From: Kribbella albertanoniae
GTDB taxonomy: Bacteria; Actinomycetota; Actinomycetes; Propionibacteriales; Kribbellaceae
Assembly: GCF_004348455.1 (NCBI RefSeq)
Contig: NZ_SMKA01000012.1
Location: 1-64,000 of the forward strand
Direction: 5' to 3'
Length of the DNA: 64,000 nucleotides
The translations under genes were made by a program, and so were the position numbers. The notes under the pieces are model-generated. The model was not told where the DNA came from. It was given only the letters and a program-made list of their open reading frames with translations, and did no database searches. Each line of letters opens with the position of its first letter. Positions within the stretch are counted from its first letter, which is position 1. Below are positions 49,419-57,115 of this stretch, piece by piece.

Positions 49419-51614
49419 ATGTTCACATTCTTGGGGCGGGCGACCACTCGACGGCGTTGGGCGGTGCTCGCTGGAGCCCTGATCCTGGTGCTCGTCGGTA
49501 TCGTCTGGGGAACGGGCGTCTTCGGCTCGCTCAGTGGTGAGGCCGGCTTCGACGATCCGGACAGCGAGTCCGTCCGGGCGAGAACCACCATCGAAGGTGC
49601 GGTCGGCCGGACAGCGGTCGACGTTCTCGCACTCTACCGCAGCGACGACGCCAAGGTGGACGATCCGGCGTACAAGTCGGCTGTCACCACCGTGGCCGAC
49701 AACCTGGCGGCGTCCGGCGCCGTCACCGCGGTGCGGTCCTACTACTCAACCGGTTCGCCGGCGTTCGTCTCGGCCGACCGCGCCGCCACCTACGTCGCGA
49801 TCCAGTTGAAGGGCGGCGACGCCGCCACCCGCGCGGACTCGTACGACGAGGTGTCCGGCCTGCTGGAGGCTCGCGGGCTGGACGTCGAGCTCGGCGGCCC
49901 GGTGCCGATGGGCCAGGAGATCAACGGCCAGATCAAGGGCGACATCGCCCGGGCCGAACTGCTGGCGATGCCGATCCTGCTGCTGCTCATGGTGATCATC
50001 TTCCGCAGCGCGGTCGCGGCGCTGCTGCCGCTGGCCGTCGGCGCCCTGTGCATCATGGGGTCGTTCGTGGCGCTGCGGCTGGTCACCATGATCACCGACG
50101 TCTCGGTGTTCTCCATCAACCTCGTCACGATGCTCGGGCTCGGCCTGGCGATCGACTACGCGCTGTTCATCGTCAGCAGGTTCCGCGAGGAGCTGCCGAC
50201 CAGCGCCACCCCGACCGAGGCGGTGATCCGGACCATGCGTACGGCCGGCCGCACCGTCGCCTTCTCGGGCCTCACGCTGGCGGTGTCGCTGCTGAGCCTG
50301 CTGTTCTTCCCGCAGATCTTCCTGCGCTCGATGGGCATCGGCGGTGTGGCGACCGTGTTGTTCGCGCTGCTCGGCGCCTTGGTGGTCCTGCCGGCGCTGC
50401 TGGTCGTGATCGGCCACCGGATCGACTCCTGGCGCCTGCCGTCACCCCGGAAGGCGGCCGCCGCCGATGGCGAGCGCTGGTACCGGATCGCCCACGCCGT
50501 GATGCGCCGGCGAGGCGTGGTGACCATCGGCGTCGTCGGTGTGCTGCTCGCGCTCGGCCTGCCGTTCCTGCGCGTCGATTGGGGCACGGCTGACGCCAGG
50601 GTGCTCCCCGAGGGCACCGAGGCCCGCGTGGTGGCCGAGGCGCTCGGCAAGGATTTCCCGACCGATCCCAGCGCGGCCATCACCGTCGCGGTGACACTGG
50701 CCGACCCGGTGGAGAGCCAAGCAGGCAAGGCGGCCCTGGGTGAATTCAGCGATGCCCTGGCGGCAGTTCCGGGTGTCGACGGCGTCGACCCGGTCGGCGC
50801 AGGCGGCGACACGGCCGCCCTGAGCATCCGGTATGCGGCCGAACCCCAGTCCGGCGAGGGCATGGAGTTGCTCACCGCGCTCCGCGCGCTGCCGCCGCCG
50901 GCCGGTGGCGAGGCGCTGTTCACCGGTGGCCCCGCCGCGCTCACGGACCTGCTCGACAGTGTCGGCGCGCGGCTGCCCTGGATGGGCCTGTTCGTCGGCC
51001 TGGTCTCGATCGTGCTGCTCTTCCTCGCCTTCGGGTCGCTGGTCCTGCCGATCAAGTCGATCGTGATGAACCTGCTCTCGCTGTCGGCGGCCTTCGGCGC
51101 GATCGTGCTGATCTTCCAGGACGGTCATCTGTCCGGACCGCTCGGCTTCACCCCGACCGGCCTGGTCGACGCGACGATGCCGGTGCTGATGATCGCGATC
51201 GCCTTCGGCCTGGCGATGGACTACGAGGTGTTCCTGGTCTCGAGGATCAGGGAGCAGTGGGACCGCACCGGCGATCACGTCGAGTCGATCGCCACCGGCG
51301 TCCAGAAGACCGCGAAGATCATCACCGCGGCGGCGCTGTTGCTGGTGGTCGTCGTGGGCGCGTTCGCGACCTCGGGGGTCACCTTCATCAAGATGGTCGG
51401 GGTCGGCCTCGTCGTCGCGATCGTCGTGGACGCGACGATCGTGCGGGCACTGCTGGTGCCGGCGACGATGCGGATCCTGGGACCCCGATGCTGGTGGGCA
51501 CCGGCGCCGATGCGGCGCTGGTGGGACCGGCACGGGTTCCGCGAGGACGAGCCGGCCGAGGCCGCGCCCGACGCCGCGCCGCGTCCGGCCGAGGTGGTGA
51601 CCGGCACCACATGA
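49419..51614 (+). CDS. MMPL-family RND exporter
   Basis: A 731-residue, 12-helix membrane exporter of the MmpL/HpnN type, driven by the proton gradient. It has two extracytoplasmic domains (about 35-180 and 385-540). The duplicated proton-relay helices contain GLGLAIDYALFIVSRFREEL and IAFGLAMDYEVFLVSRIREQW (Asp-Tyr pairs). Related proteins export lipids, polyketides or drugs. The ATG at 49419 follows GGGGAGG. Its neighbours are the TetR gene upstream and, downstream, an ECF sigma factor and the polyketide/fatty-acid operon, so export of a hydrophobic product of that operon is possible but unproved. Confidence 0.9.
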   Translation: MFTFLGRATTRRRWAVLAGALILVLVGIVWGTGVFGSLSGEAGFDDPDSESVRARTTIEGAVGRTAVDVLALYRSDDAKVDDPAYKSAVTTVADNLAASGAVTAVRSYYSTGSPAFVSADRAATYVAIQLKGGDAATRADSYDEVSGLLEARGLDVELGGPVPMGQEINGQIKGDIARAELLAMPILLLLMVIIFRSAVAALLPLAVGALCIMGSFVALRLVTMITDVSVFSINLVTMLGLGLAIDYALFIVSRFREELPTSATPTEAVIRTMRTAGRTVAFSGLTLAVSLLSLLFFPQIFLRSMGIGGVATVLFALLGALVVLPALLVVIGHRIDSWRLPSPRKAAAADGERWYRIAHAVMRRRGVVTIGVVGVLLALGLPFLRVDWGTADARVLPEGTEARVVAEALGKDFPTDPSAAITVAVTLADPVESQAGKAALGEFSDALAAVPGVDGVDPVGAGGDTAALSIRYAAEPQSGEGMELLTALRALPPPAGGEALFTGGPAALTDLLDSVGARLPWMGLFVGLVSIVLLFLAFGSLVLPIKSIVMNLLSLSAAFGAIVLIFQDGHLSGPLGFTPTGLVDATMPVLMIAIAFGLAMDYEVFLVSRIREQWDRTGDHVESIATGVQKTAKIITAAALLLVVVVGAFATSGVTFIKMVGVGLVVAIVVDATIVRALLVPATMRILGPRCWWAPAPMRRWWDRHGFREDEPAEAAPDAAPRPAEVVTGTT

Positions 51615-51722
51615 CCGTACTTGCGTCCCGCGTGGGGCGGGGATCGATGACGATCCGGGCGGCGGGGGCGCCGCCGGTCGTCAGCCGATCTCGGGGAACA
51701 GCGGAGATGTTCTGGGGGGACA

Positions 51723-52271
51723 GTGGAAAGGTACTCGACGACGACTGATCTGGTGACGGCCTGCCTCAACGACGACGAGCAGGCCTGGCACCATCTCGTG
51801 ATCAGATACGCGCCGCTGGTGTGGTCGATCGCCCGGGCGCACCGCCTGAGCGCGGCCGACAGCGAAGACGTCAGCCAGGCGACCTGGATGCGGCTGTGGC
51901 GGAACCTGCCCGGTCTGCGCGATCCCGCCCGGCTGACCGAGTGGCTGTCGGTGATCGCCAAGCGCGAGTCGCTGCGGCACTTGAACGCTGCCTCCCGCCA
52001 CGCCCTGGCCTGGAGCCCCGACGCACTGGTCCGAATTCCGGATGAGGCCGAGTCGGTCGAGGGCCACGTGCTGGCCGAGCATCGCGACGACCAGCTCTCC
52101 AGGGCGCTGCTCGCGCTCCCGCCACGCTGCCAGCACATGCTTTCGCTGTTCGTGGAGAACCGCACGTACGAGCAGGTCGCCACGGATCTGGAGGTCTCGG
52201 CGAGTTCGGTCGGGCCGTTGCGGAACCGGTGCATCGCCCACCTGCGGGCACTGCTGGACGAGACCGACTGA
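51723..52271 (+). CDS. ECF-subfamily RNA polymerase sigma factor
   Basis: A 182-residue sigma-70-like factor. Region 2 (about 15-85) reads DEQAWHHLVIRYAPLVWSIARAHRLSAADSEDVSQATWMRLW. Region 4 (about 120-175) reads LSRALLALPPRCQHMLSLFVENRTYEQVATDLEVSASSVGPLRNRCIAHLRALL. No linker extension and no obvious anti-sigma gene follows; the only neighbour is a small acidic protein on the other strand. The start is a GTG at 51723 right after GGGGGGA. It could direct transcription of the MMPL gene or the downstream biosynthetic operon; this is position-based inference. Confidence 0.9.
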   Translation: MERYSTTTDLVTACLNDDEQAWHHLVIRYAPLVWSIARAHRLSAADSEDVSQATWMRLWRNLPGLRDPARLTEWLSVIAKRESLRHLNAASRHALAWSPDALVRIPDEAESVEGHVLAEHRDDQLSRALLALPPRCQHMLSLFVENRTYEQVATDLEVSASSVGPLRNRCIAHLRALLDETD

Positions 52272-52318
52272 GCGGATCAGCCGGCTGAGCGGATCAGCCG
52301 ACTGAGTTGATTAGCCGG
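52268..52318. repeat. Three tandem 17-bp units between convergent genes
   Basis: Units CTGAGCGGATCAGCCGG (52268), CTGAGCGGATCAGCCGA (52285) and CTGAGTTGATTAGCCGG (52302) follow head to tail over the sigma-factor stop codon and the last codons of the small acidic gene. Each unit boundary creates a short stem. Confidence 0.75.
52282..52300. terminator. Short hairpin from the tandem repeats
   Basis: CGGCTGA (52282-52288) and TCAGCCG (52294-52300) are perfect 7-bp complements with a five-base loop, 11 bases after the sigma-factor stop and ahead of the convergent gene's stop. There is no T-tract. It may act as a weak bidirectional terminator. Confidence 0.4.
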
Positions 52319-52460
52319 GATGGCGGGCGTCGTCGGCCCGTTCGATCACCTGGGGCGGCACGCGGCCGAGCAGATCACGCAGCTCGTCGATGAGGTCGTC
52401 GCCCGCGGGCGCCGGGTCCTGGTGTTCCGGATGTTCCACGGGTACTGCGGAGTCGTCCAT
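52311..52460 (-). CDS. Small acidic protein of unknown function
   Basis: A 49-residue protein, strongly acidic and Pro-rich at the N-terminus (MDDSAVPVEHPEHQDPAPAG). A predicted amphipathic helix (DDLIDELRDLLGRVPPQVIERADDARHPG) follows. The ATG at 52460 has a clear GAGGAGG site, which is the main support for its being real. It converges on the ECF sigma gene and is divergent from the polyketide operon across 340 bases. It might bind the sigma factor or a regulator, but nothing in the sequence proves this. Confidence 0.55.
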   Translation of the reverse strand: MDDSAVPVEHPEHQDPAPAGDDLIDELRDLLGRVPPQVIERADDARHPG

Positions 52461-52654
52461 GGTGGCGCCTCCTCGCGGTAGGTCCGCCGGCCGGGGCCGG
52501 GCAGAGGAAATGGTGCGCGGGCGAGGTCGACGACGTCGCCCGGTCGCGCCCGCGGCGGGGGCGCCGGGCACTGCTTCGAACGGTACACCGCAGGGGCTGG
52601 ATGCGCTGTGAATGGGTTCGTATCCGTCACTGTCGTATTACCGAGAGTAAACGA

Positions 52655-52688
52655 ATTCTCGCGAGAATGGCGTGTGATCGAGGTCACA
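52655..52688. promoter_or_regulatory. Adjacent CRP-type site and 14-bp palindrome upstream of the polyketide operon
   Basis: ATTCTCGCGAGAAT (52655-52668) is a perfect 14-bp palindrome. Four bases later, TGTGA-TCGAGG-TCACA (52673-52688) matches the CRP/GlxR consensus TGTGA-N6-TCACA exactly. They lie 113-146 bases before the ACP start in the 340-base divergent gap. That gap otherwise contains no convincing gene; it also has a direct repeat CGGTCAA at 52758 and 52768. Confidence 0.6.
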
Positions 52689-52800
52689 TAAATTCTGCGT
52701 CCAGCAGCGTCCGAGCGGAAGACCTGGGCAGGTCATTACCGGCATACCGCGCCAGTGCGGTCAATGACGGTCAATTCGGAATACCGAGCCCGGAGGAATT

Positions 52801-53211
52801 ATGACGGTGGCAAAGGACGAGGTTTTCGACGCGGTGCGCGCGGCGCTGGTCGATGCGCTGGGGGTCGAGGACGAAGACGTGGTGGCTGAGGCGACATTGC
52901 TCGGCGATCTCGAGGCGGAGTCGATCGATCTGCTGGACATTCTCTTCCGCCTGGAGCGCTCGCTGGGCGTCAAGGTGAGTGCCGCCGATCTCGGCGAGCA
53001 CGTGCAGGGCGGGATCTCCGAGGAGGACTTCGGGACGGCCGAAGGCGTCGTGTCCGATGTGGGCCTGGCGCAGCTGGCCAAGGTGATGCCGCAGATCGAC
53101 GTCGAGGCGTTGCGCGGCAAACTGCCGGCTGAGGGCGTGATGGGACTGTTCACCGTCGACAACCTCGTCGACCTGGTGCTGGCCCGGGTGACGTCGCCGG
53201 CCGTGGTCTGA
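52801..53211 (+). CDS. Acyl carrier protein of the polyketide/fatty-acid cluster
   Basis: A 136-residue carrier protein. The phosphopantetheine attachment Ser is S41 in DLEAESIDLLDI, preceded by the usual helix (DAVRAALVDALGVEDEDVV). It is longer than common ACPs (about 80-90) and has an extra C-terminal helical part (GLAQLAKVMPQIDVEALRGKLPAEGVMGLFTVDNLVDLVLARV). A GGAGGAATT ribosome site precedes ATG 52801. It is the first gene of the operon, and the holo-ACP synthase begins one base after its stop, so activation of this ACP is built into the cluster. The growing chain is carried on it. Confidence 0.9.
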   Translation: MTVAKDEVFDAVRAALVDALGVEDEDVVAEATLLGDLEAESIDLLDILFRLERSLGVKVSAADLGEHVQGGISEEDFGTAEGVVSDVGLAQLAKVMPQIDVEALRGKLPAEGVMGLFTVDNLVDLVLARVTSPAVV

Positions 53212-53212
53212 G

Positions 53213-53614
53213 ATGGAGATCCGGGTCGGTGTGGATCTCGTCCATGTGCCGCGGCTGCGCCGGCTGCTCGCGGAGCAGCCGGCCATCGGCGGCGAGCTGT
53301 TCACGCCCGGCGAGCTGCGTGCCTGTGCCGACCGCCGGAACACAGTCAGCCGGCTGTCCGCCCGGTTCGCCGCGAAGGAAGCGGTGCTGAAGGCGCTGGG
53401 CACCGGCCTCGGGCCGCGGATGCGATGGCTCGACGTCGAGATCGCCAACGAGCCGTGGGGCCGGCCAGTGGTGCGGCTGCACGGCGCGGCGGCCGCGGCC
53501 GGCGCGCGCCTCGGAGCCCGCTCGGTGGACGTGTCGCTGTCGCACACCGGCGACTTCGCACTCGCCCACGCCGTCGTCGTCACGTCCGGCGGCGACGACG
53601 AAGAGGAGGAATGA
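53213..53614 (+). CDS. acpS: Holo-ACP synthase (AcpS-type phosphopantetheinyl transferase)
   Basis: A 133-residue enzyme that moves 4'-phosphopantetheine from CoA onto the ACP Ser. Motifs: VGVDLVHVPRL (Mg-binding Asp at residue 8), RFAAKEAVLKALG (second Mg ligand Glu and CoA-binding Lys) and the C-terminal VSLSHTGDFALAHAVV. An acidic DDEEEE tail is unusual but short. It starts one base after the ACP stop and overlaps the next gene by four bases (ATGA). Since the chromosome should have its own AcpS elsewhere, this is probably a cluster-dedicated copy. Confidence 0.9.
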   Translation: MEIRVGVDLVHVPRLRRLLAEQPAIGGELFTPGELRACADRRNTVSRLSARFAAKEAVLKALGTGLGPRMRWLDVEIANEPWGRPVVRLHGAAAAAGARLGARSVDVSLSHTGDFALAHAVVVTSGGDDEEEE

Positions 53615-54063
53615 TCGTGCTCTTTCACCTGACCGACCGGATCACCGGCTACGAGCCGGGCCGGTCGATCCGGGCGCGGAAGGTGACCTCGCGTTCCGAG
53701 CCGTACTGGCGGGAGACGCCGGACGGCCCGGTGATGCCGGCGCCACTGATCCTGGAGACCCTGTGCCAGGCCGGCGCTTGGCTGGTCATGCTCGACACCG
53801 ACGTACGCCGTCGTGCCGCCCTGCTCTCGGTGTCGGACGCGCGCTTCCTCGGCACCGTCCGGCCCGGCGACGTCCTGGACGTGATCGCGGGGGTCGAGTC
53901 CGTGTCCGAGGAGCGGGCCGTCATGTCCGGGGTGGTCGAGGTCGCGGGCCGCACGGTCCTCGAGGCGACCGACGTCATGTGCGCACTGATCGACAGTGCG
54001 GAGCTGGATGATCCGGCGACGACACGCCGCCAGCTCGCCGCGCTGCGGGAGGCCGGCCGATGA
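53611..54063 (+). CDS. Hotdog-fold dehydratase-like subunit lacking the catalytic His
   Basis: A 150-residue FabA/FabZ-like hotdog protein (SRSEPYWRETPDGPVMPAPLILETLCQAGAWLV; later LGTVRPGDVLDVIAGVESVSEERAVMSGVVEVAGR). In FabZ the catalytic His lies 14 residues before the catalytic Glu (H49/E63 in Pseudomonas). Here the His position is E35 and the Glu is kept (E49). It therefore cannot form a normal FabZ site alone. A second hotdog gene at 55352 has the reciprocal pattern, so the two probably form a heterodimer acting as the cluster's 3-hydroxyacyl-ACP dehydratase. Overlaps on both sides are ATGA. Confidence 0.8.
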   Translation: MIVLFHLTDRITGYEPGRSIRARKVTSRSEPYWRETPDGPVMPAPLILETLCQAGAWLVMLDTDVRRRAALLSVSDARFLGTVRPGDVLDVIAGVESVSEERAVMSGVVEVAGRTVLEATDVMCALIDSAELDDPATTRRQLAALREAGR

Positions 54064-55355
54064 GCCGCGACGAACGGCGGCGCGTCGTGGTCACCGGCAT
54101 CGGTGCCGTGACACCGCTGGCCAACGACGCCGCCGGCACCTGGAAGGCTCTCGCCGACGGCCGCAGTGGGGTGCGGACGATCAGTACCTTCGACGCATCG
54201 ACGTTCCCGGTGCGGATCGCCGGCCAGGTCACCGACTTCGACGTGACGACCGCCGTACCTGAACGCCGGCACCGCCGCTACCTGTCCCGTGGTGCCGGGT
54301 ACGGCGTGGCCGCGGCGGTCGAGGCGCTCGCCCAGGCCGGGTCGCTGGCCGGCACCGATCCGTACCGTCGCGGAGTCTCCGTCGGCGGCACCGTTGGCCG
54401 GGTCGAGCTGCAGCAACTGGCCGACATGTCCTGGCTGCTCGAATCGACCGGGCACAGCCAGATCTTCCGGCAGTCCCCCGCCGAGGTCCTCGAGCGCGAC
54501 CAGAACGTCGGGCCGGCCGTGATGGCGGAGATCGGAGACTGCCGCGGTCCGTTCGTCTCCGTCAGTACGGCGTGCGCGGGCGCGGCACACGCGATCGGCG
54601 AGGCATACCTGCGGATCCAGGACGGCGACGCCGACATGATGCTTGCCGGCGGGTACGACGCCCTGACCACCTGGATGGACGTTCTCGGGTTCGCCCTGCT
54701 CGGTGCGCTGACCGAGGACTCACCGGACGAGCCTGAGCGGGCGTGCAAGCCGTTCGACGTGCGCAGGAACGGATTCGTGCTCGGCGAGGGCGCGGTCATC
54801 GCCGTCCTCGAGGAACGCGAACACGCCCTCGCTCGCGGCGCCACCGTGCTCGGCGAGATCGCCGGCTACGCCTCCAGCCTGAACGCGTACCGGATCACCG
54901 ACTCGCCGCCCGGCGGCGGTGGCGCGATCACCGCGATGCGCGATGCGCTGGCCGATGCGGACCTGCGCCCGGACGAGATCGACTATGTCGTTGCCCATGG
55001 CACCGGCACGCCCGGCAACGACGCCAGCGAGACGGTCGCGATCACGGAGGTGTTCGGCGACTCGGCATCCCAGGTGTCGGTCAGCTCCCCGAAGTCGATG
55101 GCCGGACACCTCACGTCGGCGGCGGCCGGCCTCAACCTGATCGCCGCGCTCGGTGCCATCGGTGAGCAGTTGGTTCCGCCGACGATCAATCTCGACCGCC
55201 CCGACCCGGCACTGACCCTCGACTACGTGCCCAATGTCGCGCGCGCCAGGCAGGTCCGCGCCGTACTGGTCAACGCCTTCGCGTTCGGCGGCACCAACGC
55301 GTGCTTCGTGGTCACCGGACCGGGACCGCGATCAGGACAGGAGATCCCCCGATGA
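54060..55355 (+). CDS. Beta-ketoacyl-ACP synthase (FabF-like) with intact triad
   Basis: A 431-residue condensing enzyme. The Cys-His-His triad is intact: C172 (VSTACAG), H313 (VAHGTGTPGND) and H350 (SMAGHLTSA), with the C-terminal GGTNACFVV loop. It performs decarboxylative elongation with malonyl-ACP. It overlaps the genes on both sides by four bases. With the Cys-less ketosynthase at 55792 it may form a KS-chain-length-factor pair. The cluster also encodes a separate fused KS protein, so at least two condensing activities are present. Confidence 0.9.
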   Translation: MSRDERRRVVVTGIGAVTPLANDAAGTWKALADGRSGVRTISTFDASTFPVRIAGQVTDFDVTTAVPERRHRRYLSRGAGYGVAAAVEALAQAGSLAGTDPYRRGVSVGGTVGRVELQQLADMSWLLESTGHSQIFRQSPAEVLERDQNVGPAVMAEIGDCRGPFVSVSTACAGAAHAIGEAYLRIQDGDADMMLAGGYDALTTWMDVLGFALLGALTEDSPDEPERACKPFDVRRNGFVLGEGAVIAVLEEREHALARGATVLGEIAGYASSLNAYRITDSPPGGGGAITAMRDALADADLRPDEIDYVVAHGTGTPGNDASETVAITEVFGDSASQVSVSSPKSMAGHLTSAAAGLNLIAALGAIGEQLVPPTINLDRPDPALTLDYVPNVARARQVRAVLVNAFAFGGTNACFVVTGPGPRSGQEIPR

Positions 55356-55795
55356 CCACACCGCTGCTCGACGAGCCCCGGGTCATGGACCTGGCGGTGG
55401 CCGCCACCGCCAGTGGTCTGGACACCGTGGTGTCCTTGCGGCCAGGCGTCGCCGCCGTTGCCACCAAGAACTTTCCGGCGACGACGGCCATCTTCGCGAC
55501 CCACTTCCCCCGTTTCCCGGTTGTTCCCGGCGTGCTCCTCCTCGACGATCTGGCCCGGCTGGCCGCACTGGTCCTGGCCGGCGACGGCGGACCGGACCGA
55601 TGGCGGCTCGCCGCCGTGACCCGGATCCGGTTCCGCCACTTCGTCCGGCCCGGCGACGTGGCCGAACTGAGTGTCGAGGTTCGCTCCGACGGTGACGGGT
55701 CGACCTTGCGCGGTGAGGTCCGCGTGGATGGCAAGCCGGTCACCACGGTCGGCTCGCTGGTCATGCGGGACACGACCTCGGGAGCCGTGGCGTGA
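55352..55795 (+). CDS. Hotdog-fold dehydratase subunit with catalytic His and Asp in place of Glu
   Basis: A 147-residue FabZ-like protein. The catalytic loop ATHFPRFPVVPGVLLLDDLARLA has the catalytic His (H51). The residue 14 positions later, Glu in FabZ, is Asp (D65). The first hotdog gene has the opposite change. The rest (RIRFRHFVRPGDVAELSVEVRSDG, GEVRVDGKPVTTVGSLVM) follows the fold. Together they suggest a heteromeric dehydratase. It starts at ATG 55352 inside the KS stop (ATGA) and ends in a GTGA overlap with the next KS-like gene. Confidence 0.8.
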   Translation: MTTPLLDEPRVMDLAVAATASGLDTVVSLRPGVAAVATKNFPATTAIFATHFPRFPVVPGVLLLDDLARLAALVLAGDGGPDRWRLAAVTRIRFRHFVRPGDVAELSVEVRSDGDGSTLRGEVRVDGKPVTTVGSLVMRDTTSGAVA

Positions 55796-57081
55796 GCGGG
55801 ATCAACGGCCGGCGCGTCGCCGTGACCGGTATCGGCCTGCTGACGGCGCTAGGCACCGGACACGCCGACACGTGGTCCGGACTCATGCGCGGCCGGACAG
55901 CGATCGGCCCGCTCCAGGGCTTCGACGCCACCACACTTCGGACCCGGATCGGGGCTGAACTCACCGGCTTCGACCCATCGCGATTCGCCTCGCGCCGCAC
56001 CTTGCGCAGCGCCACCCGGGAGGACGAACTGGCGTTGGCCGGCCTCTCGCTCGCGGTCGACGACAGCGGCGCGGACCTGACCGCGCTGAACCCGGAGCGG
56101 CTGTCGGTGTTTCTGGGCGGCAACAAGGAGATCTCCCGCCCCCAGCACCTGATCGACGGTGCGCTGTCGGTGCGCGAACCGGACGGCTCGGCCCGCGAGA
56201 GCGTGCTGGGCGAGCGGATGGGGTCCAGCTTCTACCCGCTGTTCTACGTCGAGGGCCTGCAGGCCGCGTCGCTCTTCTATGCGTCGCAGCGCTATCAGGC
56301 GAAGGGTGCGAACGCCTATTTCCACGGCACCGCCGACGCGGGCGCCACCGCCATCGGGCGGGCCTATCGCTCGGTGCTCCGCGGGGAGTCCGATGTAGCG
56401 CTGGCCGGTGGGTTCGACACCGGAGTCTCCTTCTGGGCCATGTCCAAGATGGACGGCCTCGGTGTCCTCACCGACCGCAACGAGTTGGGCTCCGGCGCGT
56501 TCCGCCCGTACGACCGGGAGCGATCGGGCTCCGTGCTCGGTGAAGGTGCCGCCGTACTGGTCCTGGAGGAGTTCGAGGCGGCATCCGCGCGTGGCGCTCG
56601 GGTGTACGCCGAGATCGGCGGCATGGGATCGGCCTTCGACATCGGAGGGCTGGTAACGCCGGAACCCAGCGGCGCCGCACTGACGGCTGCCATCGCGGCT
56701 GCCGGGCGGGAGGCCGGCTGGACGTCCGACGGCCCGGACTACGTGGCCACCCATGGGTGTGCCACCCGACTGGGTGACGCGAGCGAGGCAACGGGTCTAC
56801 GGTCGGCGCTCGGCGCTGCGGCGGACCGTGTGATGGCCAGCAGCGTGAAGCCGGCGGTCGGCCACATGGTGGCCGCGGCGGGCGCGCTGAATATCGCCGT
56901 GGCGGCGCTGACAGTGCACCACGGCAGCGTCCCGCCCACCCTCAACCTGACCGACCCCGACCCGGACTGCGCCCTGGACTGGGTCCCGAACGAGGGCCGG
57001 CAACTGCCGGTGCGGTCGGCACTCGCGCTGGCGCGCGGCCTCGAGGGACAGAACGTCGCGGTCGCGCTGCGGGCGGCCTGA
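55792..57081 (+). CDS. Ketosynthase-like protein with Asp in place of the active-site Cys
   Basis: A 429-residue KAS-fold protein. The nucleophile position reads GTADAGAT (D182) instead of TACAG, while both His residues are kept: H321 (VATHGCATRLGD) and H358 (AVGHMVAA). The Cys loss is typical of chain-length factors and of decarboxylating or structural KS paralogues. Chain-length factors usually carry Gln there, so Asp is unusual. It probably pairs with the KS at 54060. The start is GTG at 55792 overlapping the preceding stop (GTGA). The normal chain-length-factor size supports a full-length protein. Confidence 0.85.
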   Translation: MSGINGRRVAVTGIGLLTALGTGHADTWSGLMRGRTAIGPLQGFDATTLRTRIGAELTGFDPSRFASRRTLRSATREDELALAGLSLAVDDSGADLTALNPERLSVFLGGNKEISRPQHLIDGALSVREPDGSARESVLGERMGSSFYPLFYVEGLQAASLFYASQRYQAKGANAYFHGTADAGATAIGRAYRSVLRGESDVALAGGFDTGVSFWAMSKMDGLGVLTDRNELGSGAFRPYDRERSGSVLGEGAAVLVLEEFEAASARGARVYAEIGGMGSAFDIGGLVTPEPSGAALTAAIAAAGREAGWTSDGPDYVATHGCATRLGDASEATGLRSALGAAADRVMASSVKPAVGHMVAAAGALNIAVAALTVHHGSVPPTLNLTDPDPDCALDWVPNEGRQLPVRSALALARGLEGQNVAVALRAA

Positions 57082-57115
57082 TGCAGCCATGGACGTGTAT
57101 GGACAGGAGCGAACG

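Noticed and set aside
52601-52804. 67-codon plus-strand frame just before the ACP gene
   Set aside because: No ribosome site, Arg/Ser-rich composition, and it runs through the palindromic regulatory sites.
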